From positions 1 through 6,182 of the forward strand of contig JBDZUZ010000189.1 in NCBI GenBank assembly GCA_040255445.1: a DNA stretch of 6,182 nt, read 5' to 3'. This DNA is from JBDZUZ01 sp040255445. Its GTDB lineage: Bacteria > Planctomycetota > Phycisphaerae > Phycisphaerales > UBA1924. Shown here piece by piece: positions 1 to 5,338 of this stretch. How positions within the stretch are numbered: the first letter of the stretch is position 1; each line of letters begins with the position of its first letter. A model generated the notes under the pieces. The model worked only from the letters and a program-made list of their open reading frames with translations. It was not told where the DNA came from and did no database searches. The position numbers and the translations under genes were made by a program.

Positions 1-1508
1 CCTTCGCCCAGGACATGGAGGGTCACCCGGCGGATGAGCCGGTGGCGGGGGGCCCGCCGTCACGGTGGTACCGGGCGAACAAGTTCGTGCGGCGGAACCG
101 GGCCGGGGTCGCCGCGGGGTTGGCAATCACGCTGCTGCTGATGGGCGGTTCCGCGGCGGTGGGTTGGACGGGCTGGCGTGCTGTGAAGGCCGAGGGCCTC
201 GCGCGGGAGCGGCTGGGGCAACGGGAGGAAGCGCTGACGGAGGCGGAGGGTCAGCGGCGGCGCGCGGAAGTGGCGCTCAAGAGGCAGGAGGGGGTGAACA
301 AATTCTTTCTGCAGTACATCACCAGGGCGGCCAGTCCCAACGCAAGCCGGGGACGCTCCATGACCGTCACCGAGGTTGTCGACGTCATTGCGGCGAAGGT
401 GCACACGCTGGAGGATCCGGTGGTGCAGGCGGCCGTCCGCGACAACATCGCGGCTGTGTACATGTCCACCGGTCGGAATGAGGAGGCGGAAGAACATCTC
501 GACGCGGCGGAGCGTGTGATGATGGGCCTGGACGACGACCCGAACGTGGCGGCCACGCGGGCTGCATTCCGAGCCGAGTTGCTGACCCGCAAGGCGGATG
601 CGATCGGTGCACTCGATGCGATCGCGGGCGCGAGGCGGCTCGTCGAGCGCACCAACAACGCATCGGGATCGTCGGTCGCAACCCTCGCGCTCAAAGAAGC
701 CAACGTGTACCACCTGCTGAACCGGCCGGACGCGATCCGAGAGGCGGTCGACCGTGGTCTGGCCGCGATCGAGGATGTTGACGACGCGATGACGTCGGCG
801 ACATTGCGCTCCAGTCTGTACCGGCTCAAAGCGGTAGCCCTGCTCGAGTTGGGTCGAGCGAATGAGGCGCTGGACGCTGCGCGGTTGGCGGTGGCCGAGG
901 CGGAGATGAAGCCGGAGAGTACCTATCTGGGCAGCGGTCTCATGATGGAGGCGACCTGCCTCGTAGAACTCGGCGAGTTCAAGTCTGCGATCGCGAAAGG
1001 TCGTGAGGCGCTGCGGATGACGACCGCCTACTCGACGCCGGTGCATCCATCGGTTGCTATCGCGCAGCACGGGCTCGCGACGATCTATCTCAAGGCCGGG
1101 GAACTCGACGATGCGGCGATGATGTCACAGAAGTCCGTGCGGCTCTTTGAGATGATCGGCGAAGGCGACCATCCGTACATGTCGAGGTTCCTGCTGCTGC
1201 GGGCACAGATCCAGATGAGTCGTAACCGTCTCGCGGACGCGCGTCTGGATATTGACCGCGCTCTCATGATCGGCGAGAAGTCGGACGGGGCAGATCATTG
1301 CAGACCGGCGATTCGGCTGATCCGTGCGGTTGTACGCGCGAAAGAGGGAGATACCCCGGCCGCAGAAGCGGAACTCGCCGCGCTTCTGGAGGAGAACGAT
1401 CTTCCTCGCCGCGTTCGCGCACGCGGCGAGGAAACGCTTGCGGCGTTACGCCGAGGAGACGAGCTCCCGATGTACGCGGCGATCGCACCGACGGGGCTTG
1501 CTCCGTGA
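1..1508 (+). CDS. Membrane-anchored Ser/Thr kinase-type TPR protein, C-terminal part (5' end outside window)
   Basis: The frame is open to the left edge (first full codon at base 3), so this is the tail of a longer protein; 501 residues are visible. Counting from the first visible residue, the order is: a juxtamembrane segment with DEPVAGGPPSRWYRANKFVR at 11-30, one hydrophobic membrane segment at about 34-56, a charged Ala/Glu/Arg-rich probable coiled coil at about 65-97, then helical TPR-like repeats from about 140 to the end (for example AVYMSTGRNEEAEEHLDAAE). A DEPV..PPS..YR..KFVRR segment just before a membrane helix is the usual joint after the catalytic domain in planctomycetal Ser/Thr kinases, which then carry TPRs outside the membrane. 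The kinase domain itself is not visible, so the kinase identity is inferred from this joint. An internal ATG at base 15 is unlikely to be the true start because homology-like sequence continues upstream of it. The gene converges on the minus-strand gene ending at 1550. Alternative: a TPR protein that never had a kinase domain. Confidence 0.8.
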   Translation, partial: FAQDMEGHPADEPVAGGPPSRWYRANKFVRRNRAGVAAGLAITLLLMGGSAAVGWTGWRAVKAEGLARERLGQREEALTEAEGQRRRAEVALKRQEGVNKFFLQYITRAASPNASRGRSMTVTEVVDVIAAKVHTLEDPVVQAAVRDNIAAVYMSTGRNEEAEEHLDAAERVMMGLDDDPNVAATRAAFRAELLTRKADAIGALDAIAGARRLVERTNNASGSSVATLALKEANVYHLLNRPDAIREAVDRGLAAIEDVDDAMTSATLRSSLYRLKAVALLELGRANEALDAARLAVAEAEMKPESTYLGSGLMMEATCLVELGEFKSAIAKGREALRMTTAYSTPVHPSVAIAQHGLATIYLKAGELDDAAMMSQKSVRLFEMIGEGDHPYMSRFLLLRAQIQMSRNRLADARLDIDRALMIGEKSDGADHCRPAIRLIRAVVRAKEGDTPAAEAELAALLEENDLPRRVRARGEETLAALRRGDELPMYAAIAPTGLAP

Positions 1509-1539
1509 GTCCATGAGACGGACACGTCGGACGGAGCGA
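1498..1539. terminator. Inverted repeat between convergent genes, possible bidirectional terminator
   Basis: GCTCCGT at 1500-1506 and ACGGAGC at 1531-1537 are perfect 7-bp complementary arms, extendable by a T-G wobble and a T-A pair to 1498/1539. A smaller nested stem, GTCC 1509-1512 with GGAC 1520-1523, lies inside. The structure spans the stop codon of the TPR gene and begins 11 bases past the stop of the opposing gene, which is where a shared terminator would be expected. There is no T-tract on either strand, so it is not a classical intrinsic terminator. Confidence 0.3.
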
Positions 1540-1549
1540 CGGCGTACGA

Positions 1550-1993
1550 TCAGGCTGAGGGCTGTTTGCTGAAGTTGGTCGTAATGGTCGCGATCCAGCC
1601 GACGACTACCGCGGGCACCGACTGCGTCGGTTCGGTCGCATTGTCTTCGAGCCACTCCCAGACGTCCTCGATATTCGGATCCTGGTGCAGGCACGCCTGC
1701 TCGACTTCGGTCTCGATGAAATCGACGAAGCCGACGGTGTTCTCGCCCGTGTCCTCGCCCGGCTCCCAGCCGTTGGTGACCGGCGCTGTCGTTGCGTTCG
1801 GGTAGTTCGTGATCTTCTCGACGTAGCCGGGGAGCGAGTCGCTACCGGTCGCGGGCGGCGCGCTCGCATCGGAGGCTCGCGCCCAGGTCCGGGTGTTGGG
1901 AAATGGGCAGCTCGATGGGCCGCAGCAGAGCCCGTTGAGGTTGTTGCCCAGCCAGCCGCGCAAAAGTTGCCCGTTCGATCCTGGAACGCCCAT
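1550..1993 (-). CDS. Hypothetical protein, 147 aa, unknown family
   Basis: I do not recognise this protein. It is supported as real by an AGGAGG Shine-Dalgarno 9 bases before the ATG and by strong G/C preference at third positions throughout. It has no signal peptide or membrane helix. The N-terminal part contains a Cys cluster (C23, C24, C29, in LCCGPSSCP), followed by a Pro/Ser/Ala-rich stretch (about 38-55). The C-terminal half is acidic with a probable helix around FVDFIETEVEQACLHQ and DVWEWLEDNA (about 89-120). Asn and Trp are unusually frequent (about 12 and 6 of 147). It is probably cytoplasmic. It converges on the TPR gene (41-bp gap) and diverges from the SVPI lipoprotein cluster across 185 bp, so it could be co-regulated with that cluster. 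No function can be given. Confidence 0.75.
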   Translation of the reverse strand: MGVPGSNGQLLRGWLGNNLNGLCCGPSSCPFPNTRTWARASDASAPPATGSDSLPGYVEKITNYPNATTAPVTNGWEPGEDTGENTVGFVDFIETEVEQACLHQDPNIEDVWEWLEDNATEPTQSVPAVVVGWIATITTNFSKQPSA

Positions 1994-2002
1994 AGGTGCC
2001 CA

Positions 2003-2008
2003 CCTCCT
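2003..2008 (-). promoter_or_regulatory. Shine-Dalgarno of the 147-aa gene, partly self-complementary with its own leader
   Basis: AGGAGG on the minus strand lies 9 bases before the ATG at 1993 and fixes this start. The sequence AGGTG-GG-CACCT (minus strand, 2005 down to 1994) can fold back so that CACCT just before the start codon pairs with part of the Shine-Dalgarno; the realistic stem is only about 4 bp. Confidence 0.6.
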
Positions 2009-2067
2009 GGCGGTTCACGGGTGTGGAGCGCGACCCGACAGGGGGTGACGCGGAACCTCCATACTCA

Positions 2068-2073
2068 TTTATA
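2068..2073 (-). promoter_or_regulatory. Candidate -10 element for the minus-strand 147-aa gene
   Basis: TATAAA on the minus strand sits in the only clearly AT-rich patch of the divergent region (about 2061-2082). It would give a leader of roughly 65-70 nt before the ATG at 1993. No convincing -35 hexamer is found at 16-18 bp spacing (the best placed is TCTGCG at 2096-2091), so the promoter may need an activator or another sigma factor. Confidence 0.35.
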
Positions 2074-2086
2074 CGAGATTTTCTCG
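2074..2086. promoter_or_regulatory. 13-bp inverted repeat, candidate operator
   Basis: CGAGA-TTT-TCTCG is a perfect 5-bp inverted repeat around a 3-base centre. It lies directly next to the candidate -10 of the minus-strand gene, in its -35/-10 spacer, and about 36 bp upstream of the candidate -35 of the plus-strand cluster. That position would suit a regulator acting on both genes. It is short and could be coincidental. Confidence 0.3.
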
Positions 2087-2121
2087 CACCCGCAGACTGT
2101 CTTGGGCATACTGGTGCGAAA

Positions 2122-2150
2122 TTGGGGCGCGGGACAAGGAGTCCTATACC
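2122..2150 (+). promoter_or_regulatory. Candidate sigma70-type promoter of the SVPI cluster
   Basis: TTGGGG (2122-2127) and TATACC (2145-2150) are separated by exactly 17 bp. They match the TTGACA/TATAAT consensus at 3 and 4 positions. Transcription would start near 2157, giving a leader of about 22 nt that still contains the Shine-Dalgarno at 2165-2173. The fit of spacing and leader is good; the hexamers are only moderate. Confidence 0.45.
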
Positions 2151-2164
2151 ATCTGAGCAGGCAA

Positions 2165-2173
2165 AGGGAGGGG
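2165..2173 (+). promoter_or_regulatory. Shine-Dalgarno that sets the start of the first SVPI gene
   Basis: AGGGAGGGG lies 5 bases before the ATG at 2179. It decides against the longer in-frame reading from 1996, which would translate the promoter region and bury the lipoprotein signal peptide 61 residues inside the protein. Confidence 0.75.
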
Positions 2174-2178
2174 TTCCG

Positions 2179-3039
2179 ATGCTGAAGCAGAAGAATCGTG
2201 CGTGTGGCGCGGCGGCGGCGGTATTTCTGTGCGCCGGGGCGTTGTTGTTGGCGGCGGGGTGCAGCGGCGGTGGCGCTCGAGCGGGCGCGATGGGGTTGTG
2301 GAGTCAGGAGGCCGCGGGCCAGCCGGAGCGCGTCAAAGGGGGCTCGGTCCCCATCCGCCTCGTGGCGCCGCCCCCGGACGCTGTTGCCGGCCAGATTGTT
2401 CGCGTCAAGGTGGTGATCGAACCGAATGTGCGGCGCACCGCCTACCGCGTCATCGTCAACGATCCATCCGAGGTGGTCGAGTCGTCGCCAGACACGATCC
2501 TCGTGGCCAAGGGTGTCGAGGCCTTCGAGGTGATGTTCAAGATCTGCGATGTGGTACCCGACGAGGCGCGGGTTCACTTTCTCCTCACAACGATGGATGG
2601 GCTCGGCGAGGACAAAACGCAGCATTCGCTCACAGTCAAAGGCCCGGACAACACGGCAAGGAACAATGCGGCGGCGGCCGCGGCTGTGGTCGCGGCTGCA
2701 GCACCGATGCAGCCCGAGGTCAGCGGCAGGAAGGGCGGCTCTGTGCCGATCTCCAACTGCCCCGAGAAGGACAAGGTCGTCATCCACGCGGCCGCCGGGG
2801 AGACACTCCTTCTGCGTGTCAACCTGCAGGGGAGTACGCTCGCGGGGCAGGAGTTCGCGATCGAGGCGGATCCGCCCGGCGCTGGCAAGCTCTTCAACAT
2901 GCCCGAGAAGGTCATCGGAGTCGTGGGCGATACGTGGATCGAGGTGCCTGTCCGGATCGAGCCCGGCGCGACCGGCGACGCGGTCCTGAAAGTGACGGGC
3001 AACCAAAAGACCGTGAAGTACATCCTCAAGCTCAAGTAG
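2179..3039 (+). CDS. Predicted lipoprotein with two SVPI domains (first gene of cluster)
   Basis: 286 aa. The N-terminus is a lipoprotein signal peptide: basic start MLKQKNR, hydrophobic core, and LLLAAGC with the predicted lipidated Cys at 28, so the mature protein should be membrane-anchored. After a short Gly/Ala-rich linker, the first domain opens with GGSVPIR (S56) and runs to about 155. An Ala-rich, low-complexity linker (about 162-176) precedes the second domain, which opens with GGSVPIS-N-C (S188) and runs to the C-terminus (ending KVTG...YILKLK). Both domains alternate short hydrophobic strands with turns, which suggests an Ig-like beta-sandwich; that fold is inference. Domain order and local motifs match the third cluster gene closely: in domain 1, IVRVKV..EP and DP..VVE; in domain 2, HAA.GET....V and a terminal strand after KVT. 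The next gene follows after 31 bp. No catalytic motif is visible and the function is unknown; a structural, binding or assembly role at the envelope is the most one can suggest. Confidence 0.88.
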   Translation: MLKQKNRACGAAAAVFLCAGALLLAAGCSGGGARAGAMGLWSQEAAGQPERVKGGSVPIRLVAPPPDAVAGQIVRVKVVIEPNVRRTAYRVIVNDPSEVVESSPDTILVAKGVEAFEVMFKICDVVPDEARVHFLLTTMDGLGEDKTQHSLTVKGPDNTARNNAAAAAAVVAAAAPMQPEVSGRKGGSVPISNCPEKDKVVIHAAAGETLLLRVNLQGSTLAGQEFAIEADPPGAGKLFNMPEKVIGVVGDTWIEVPVRIEPGATGDAVLKVTGNQKTVKYILKLK

Positions 3040-3060
3040 TTGCGGGTGCCGAAGGGCGTT

Positions 3061-3065
3061 GGAGG
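3061..3065 (+). promoter_or_regulatory. Shine-Dalgarno that sets the start of the second SVPI gene
   Basis: GGAGG is followed after 5 bases by the ATG at 3071. This favours the ATG over an in-frame TTG at 3059, which lies before this site and has no good Shine-Dalgarno of its own. Confidence 0.65.
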
Positions 3066-3070
3066 CTCTG

Positions 3071-3562
3071 ATGAGCGGACGGAGCAGCACGGCGGCAGCC
3101 GCGGTGTTTCTGGTTGCGGCGATCGCGGTATTCGCGTTTCTCGCGGTGCGGTCCGGGCAGCGCCGCGCGGCCAGCCCGCTTGCTACACCGCGCAGCAGCC
3201 AGATCGGGCCCGATTCTGTTCCGAGCATCGGCGGGTCCGTGCCGATCCGCTGCGAGGATGCGCTCGGGTGCAAGCCCGGTGAGGAGCGCACGCTGAAGGT
3301 CGAGTACCGGCCGCCGCCGGCGGAGGGCCCGGTGCGGATGATCGTGATGCCGGTGGACGGCGAACCGTTGGTGATCGCATCGATCGATGGGATGCGATTC
3401 GACGGAAAGCCCATGGAGATCAAAGGCGCTGCGGGCGAGTATCACATGATGACGATCGTCATCGATCAGGAAGCGCCGCCCGGCACCAAGGCCATGTTTC
3501 AGTTGCTCGACGGGATTGGGGAGTTCCACGGGGCTGAGTTACGGGTCTCGACCGAGCAGTGA
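3071..3562 (+). CDS. Membrane-anchored single-SVPI-domain protein (second gene of cluster)
   Basis: 163 aa. A single hydrophobic segment at about 7-26 (AAAAVFLVAAIAVFAFLAV) follows a short N-terminus with only one basic residue. It has no lipobox Cys and no clear signal peptidase site, so it reads as a signal anchor with the rest of the protein outside the membrane. A polar Pro/Ser linker leads to one type 1 domain that opens with GGSVPIR (S56, the same residue number as in the preceding protein). The domain continues with PGEERTLKVEYRP and ends in a strand after LLDGIG (residues 145-150), which resembles the end of domain 1 in the first protein. Two Cys residues (C61, C67) lie just after the motif and are not shared with the other type 1 copies. 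It sits 31 bp after the first gene and 26 bp before the third, so it is very probably co-transcribed with them. Function unknown; it is a paralogue of its neighbours with a different anchor. Confidence 0.85.
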   Translation: MSGRSSTAAAAVFLVAAIAVFAFLAVRSGQRRAASPLATPRSSQIGPDSVPSIGGSVPIRCEDALGCKPGEERTLKVEYRPPPAEGPVRMIVMPVDGEPLVIASIDGMRFDGKPMEIKGAAGEYHMMTIVIDQEAPPGTKAMFQLLDGIGEFHGAELRVSTEQ

Positions 3563-3574
3563 TCAGGCCGGATC

Positions 3575-3581
3575 AAGGAGG
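3575..3581 (+). promoter_or_regulatory. Shine-Dalgarno of the third SVPI gene, before a double ATG
   Basis: AAGGAGG precedes two consecutive ATG codons at 3586 and 3589, with spacers of 4 and 7 bases. The 7-base spacing favours 3589, but both may be used; the difference is one Met. The in-frame GTG at 3559 overlaps the stop of the previous gene and lies before this site, so it is not favoured. Confidence 0.6.
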
Positions 3582-3588
3582 CTGCATG

Positions 3589-4428
3589 ATGTACCGGGGT
3601 GTGATCGGTTGCGTGACGGCTGTGAGCGCGGTGGTGTTGGCCTGCGGATGCGGTGCGCACGATCGTGATGATGCCGATCGTCGGATCGGCTGGCAGCCGG
3701 CGCGGATCATGATGGCAGACGGCGACGGTCGCGAGGGCGAATCCGTGCCGATCCGCACACCGCAACAGACCGTTGCCAAACCCGGAGAGACGCTGCGGCT
3801 CTGGGTTGACGTCCAGCCGGACACCGAGTTCCTGCAGCGGTTCACGATCTTCATGTCCGATCCCGAAGGCATCATCGAGCGGTACACACCGCATGTCGAT
3901 GTCCCGGCTGGGTACAAGCAGTTCGAGTTCGAAGTAACCGTGAGAGACGACGCCAAGGGCGGGAAGTCGGCGGTGTATGTCCCCGCCAATCAGAACGGCG
4001 ACAGCAAGACCAAGGGCGCGATTGTGGTCGAGGGTGCGGCTCGCGCCTCGCGGACGCTGATGATGCAGCGCGCCGAGGGCGGTCCGCCGCGGGCGCTCGG
4101 CGAGTCGGTTCCGATCACACCGTGCGACCAGGGCATCTTCATGCACGCTGCGCCGGGGCAGACGATCGATGTCTGGGTTTCGCTCGAGACAGTTGTTGTC
4201 GGGGCGGATCAGAAGTACTCGATCACCTTCCTCAAGGGCGACGACCAGATCGTGGCGCCAGCGCCGAAGGGGGCGACGGCCAAGGTGGGCACGGCGTCGT
4301 TCCCTGTGCAGTTCAAGCTCAAAGGCGATGCGAACGGGGAGATTGTGATGGAGGTCACGAATCCCGATGTGCCGAGCATCGGAGCGCGGTATCGGATCCT
4401 GATCCTGCAGCCGGTTGCGATTCCGTAG
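3589..4428 (+). CDS. Predicted lipoprotein with two SVPI domains (third gene of cluster)
   Basis: 279 aa from the second of two adjacent ATG codons. The signal peptide is short and hydrophobic and ends in VVLACGCG. By comparison with the first cluster protein (LAAGC) the lipidated residue is probably C21, with C19 as the alternative. Domain 1 opens with GESVPIR (S52) and runs to about 149; domain 2 opens with GESVPIT-P-C (S173) and runs to about 274. Domain 1 shares with the first protein a G-x-x-[VL]-R strand, a DP..[IV][IV]E turn and a final D-x-KT....[TV]V-[KE]-G strand. Domain 2 shares HAA-x-G-[EQ]-T, F/V-P-V and a [KE]-V-T segment before the last strand. It is therefore a full-length paralogue of the first gene. 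The last 74 bases are also coding on the opposite strand, as the 3' end of the aminotransferase gene. No enzymatic motif is visible; function unknown. Confidence 0.88.
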   Translation: MYRGVIGCVTAVSAVVLACGCGAHDRDDADRRIGWQPARIMMADGDGREGESVPIRTPQQTVAKPGETLRLWVDVQPDTEFLQRFTIFMSDPEGIIERYTPHVDVPAGYKQFEFEVTVRDDAKGGKSAVYVPANQNGDSKTKGAIVVEGAARASRTLMMQRAEGGPPRALGESVPITPCDQGIFMHAAPGQTIDVWVSLETVVVGADQKYSITFLKGDDQIVAPAPKGATAKVGTASFPVQFKLKGDANGEIVMEVTNPDVPSIGARYRILILQPVAIP

Positions 4429-5272
4429 CGATGAGCGCGAGCAACCGTTCCATCACCCGCCCCGCCGCAGGACCCGCGGCGCCGTCGCCAACCGCGCGCC
4501 CATCCAGCCGCGTGATCGATGTCACCATCGACAGCGTGCCCAGGATCATGATCTCGCTCGCCTGATGCAGTTCCTCGACCGACACGGGGCGCTCCACGAT
4601 GCCAAGGTCGCTGTCGAGCAGCACAGCACGCGTCACGCCGGCGAGGATCGAGACGCTGTCGAGATCCGGTGTGACCAACTCCGGCCCGCCACCCGGCCGC
4701 GGCAGAGCGAGCAGCACATTCGCGCTCGTCGCCTCCGCCACCAGCCCATCGCGCACGAGAATCGCATCTTCCGCGCCCGCTTCGTCTGCATCGATCGTCG
4801 CGAGGACGTTCCCCAGCAGCGAGGTCGATTTGATCAGGCCGCGGCGCCAGCGGAGGTCCTCGACCACCGCGGCGGACTTGGTGGGGATCGGCGGGTAGGC
4901 GCCGAGGCGCGGCGTTGGGAGGCAGTAGCCAAACACCGTCGGCTGCATCCCGGGCGCTGGCAGCCGCGCCCGCACCGGCTGGCCGGCACGCGGCGTGCCC
5001 CGGGTGACCTGCCAGTAGAGGAACGCATCGCCCAGGCCATTGGCTTCGAGCAGGCGTTCGCTCAGCGGCGTCAGCATCGCCGCGTCCCACGCGATGCGGC
5101 AGCTCGCGAGCCCATCACGCAGCCTCCCGATATGCCGGTCCATCGCGAACACACGCCCGTCGAAGGCCCGCAGCCCCTCGTACACGCCGTCTCCGAAGAG
5201 CCAGCCGCGGTCCAGCGGGCTGATGCGGGCCTGTTCGAGGGGGACCAGTTCGCCGTTGAGGTGGACGATCAC
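4355..5272 (-). CDS. Class IV PLP-dependent aminotransferase, D-amino-acid aminotransferase-like
   Basis: 305 aa from a GTG start. Class IV aminotransferases use PLP to move an amino group between an amino acid and a 2-oxo acid; D-amino-acid aminotransferases (Dat) make D-Ala/D-Glu for peptidoglycan. Visible landmarks are DRGWLFGDGVYEGLR (Y31), LYWQVTRG (86-92), IKSTSLLGNVLA with the PLP-binding Lys at K148, AILVRDGLVAEATSANV with E180 contacting the PLP ring nitrogen, and SITRLDGRAVGDGAAGP near the C-terminus. These match the Dat pattern (Y31, K145, E177 in the Bacillus enzyme) better than IlvE or PabC, and Y31 aligning by number supports the GTG start. The Dat R-x-H carboxylate-binding motif reads R-A-G here (R95), so the substrate is uncertain; branched-chain or 4-amino-4-deoxychorismate activity cannot be excluded. 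There is no Shine-Dalgarno. The open frame continues upstream of the GTG but is only antisense to the neighbouring gene. The last 24 residues extend beyond the conserved fold. Confidence 0.88.
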   Translation of the reverse strand: MIVHLNGELVPLEQARISPLDRGWLFGDGVYEGLRAFDGRVFAMDRHIGRLRDGLASCRIAWDAAMLTPLSERLLEANGLGDAFLYWQVTRGTPRAGQPVRARLPAPGMQPTVFGYCLPTPRLGAYPPIPTKSAAVVEDLRWRRGLIKSTSLLGNVLATIDADEAGAEDAILVRDGLVAEATSANVLLALPRPGGGPELVTPDLDSVSILAGVTRAVLLDSDLGIVERPVSVEELHQASEIMILGTLSMVTSITRLDGRAVGDGAAGPAAGRVMERLLALIATESQPAAGSGSDTALRCSAHRDS

Positions 5273-5278
5273 GCCCGG

Positions 5279-5284
5279 AGCGTA
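5279..5284 (-). promoter_or_regulatory. TANNNT element just before the aminotransferase start
   Basis: TACGCT on the minus strand ends 6 bases before the GTG at 5272, with no Shine-Dalgarno in between. A -10 element at this distance would place transcription start at or next to the start codon, giving a leaderless mRNA. No clear -35 is visible. Confidence 0.25.
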
Positions 5285-5325
5285 CCGGGCCCATCGCTCG
5301 CGGGCGATCCCCGGCCGCGGCGCGG

Positions 5326-5331
5326 TACAGT
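5326..5331 (+). promoter_or_regulatory. TANNNT element just before the LolA-like gene
   Basis: TACAGT matches the -10 consensus at 4 of 6 positions and ends 7 bases before the ATG at 5339. No Shine-Dalgarno is present, so a leaderless transcript is possible. No clear -35 is visible in the GC-rich sequence upstream. Confidence 0.3.
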
Positions 5332-5338
5332 GGCGCGG

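Larger units (their letters stand above)
2344..4410 (+). repeat. Protein-level repeat: five SVPI domains across three adjacent genes
   Basis: The copies cover about 2344-2643, 2740-3036, 3236-3559, 3742-4035 and 4105-4410, each about 98-108 codons. All open with [GE]-S-V-P-I. Two types can be told apart. Type 1 (copies 1, 3 and 4) has SVPIR. Type 2 (copies 2 and 5) has SVPI-[ST]-x-C, then HAA-x-G-[EQ]-T, and near the end G-x-x-x-[VM]-x-V-T before a final hydrophobic strand. DNA similarity is evident only around the SVPI codons, so the duplications look old. Confidence 0.75.

Noticed and set aside
60..1070. A 336-codon open frame on the minus strand opposite the TPR gene
   Set aside because: It is an antisense shadow of a high-GC gene: the product is Arg/His-rich, with no recognisable domain, and the plus-strand frame has a clear membrane-plus-TPR architecture.
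1610..1630. SVPA sequence in the minus-strand 147-aa protein as a possible sixth SVPI motif
   Set aside because: Only three residues match, the flanking sequence (TQSVPAVVV) has no [GE] before it, and too few residues follow to form the domain.
1996..2178. Upstream in-frame ATG extending the first SVPI lipoprotein by 61 residues
   Set aside because: The extension would place the lipoprotein signal peptide internally and would translate the candidate promoter; the ATG at 2179 has a strong Shine-Dalgarno at ideal spacing.
2662..2706. GCG/GCC-rich stretch as a possible DNA repeat array
   Set aside because: It encodes the Ala-rich interdomain linker of the first lipoprotein and is irregular, so it is low-complexity coding sequence rather than a separate repeat element.
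2065..3423. A 452-codon open frame on the minus strand across the first two SVPI genes and their promoter
   Set aside because: It would run antisense through two genes with good Shine-Dalgarno sites and through their promoter region. Its product is Arg/His-rich and without domains.
3559..3588. GTG at 3559 as the start of the third SVPI gene, overlapping the previous stop
   Set aside because: An ATGA-like overlap was considered, but AAGGAGG lies after this GTG and before the double ATG at 3586/3589, and the signal peptide begins naturally there.
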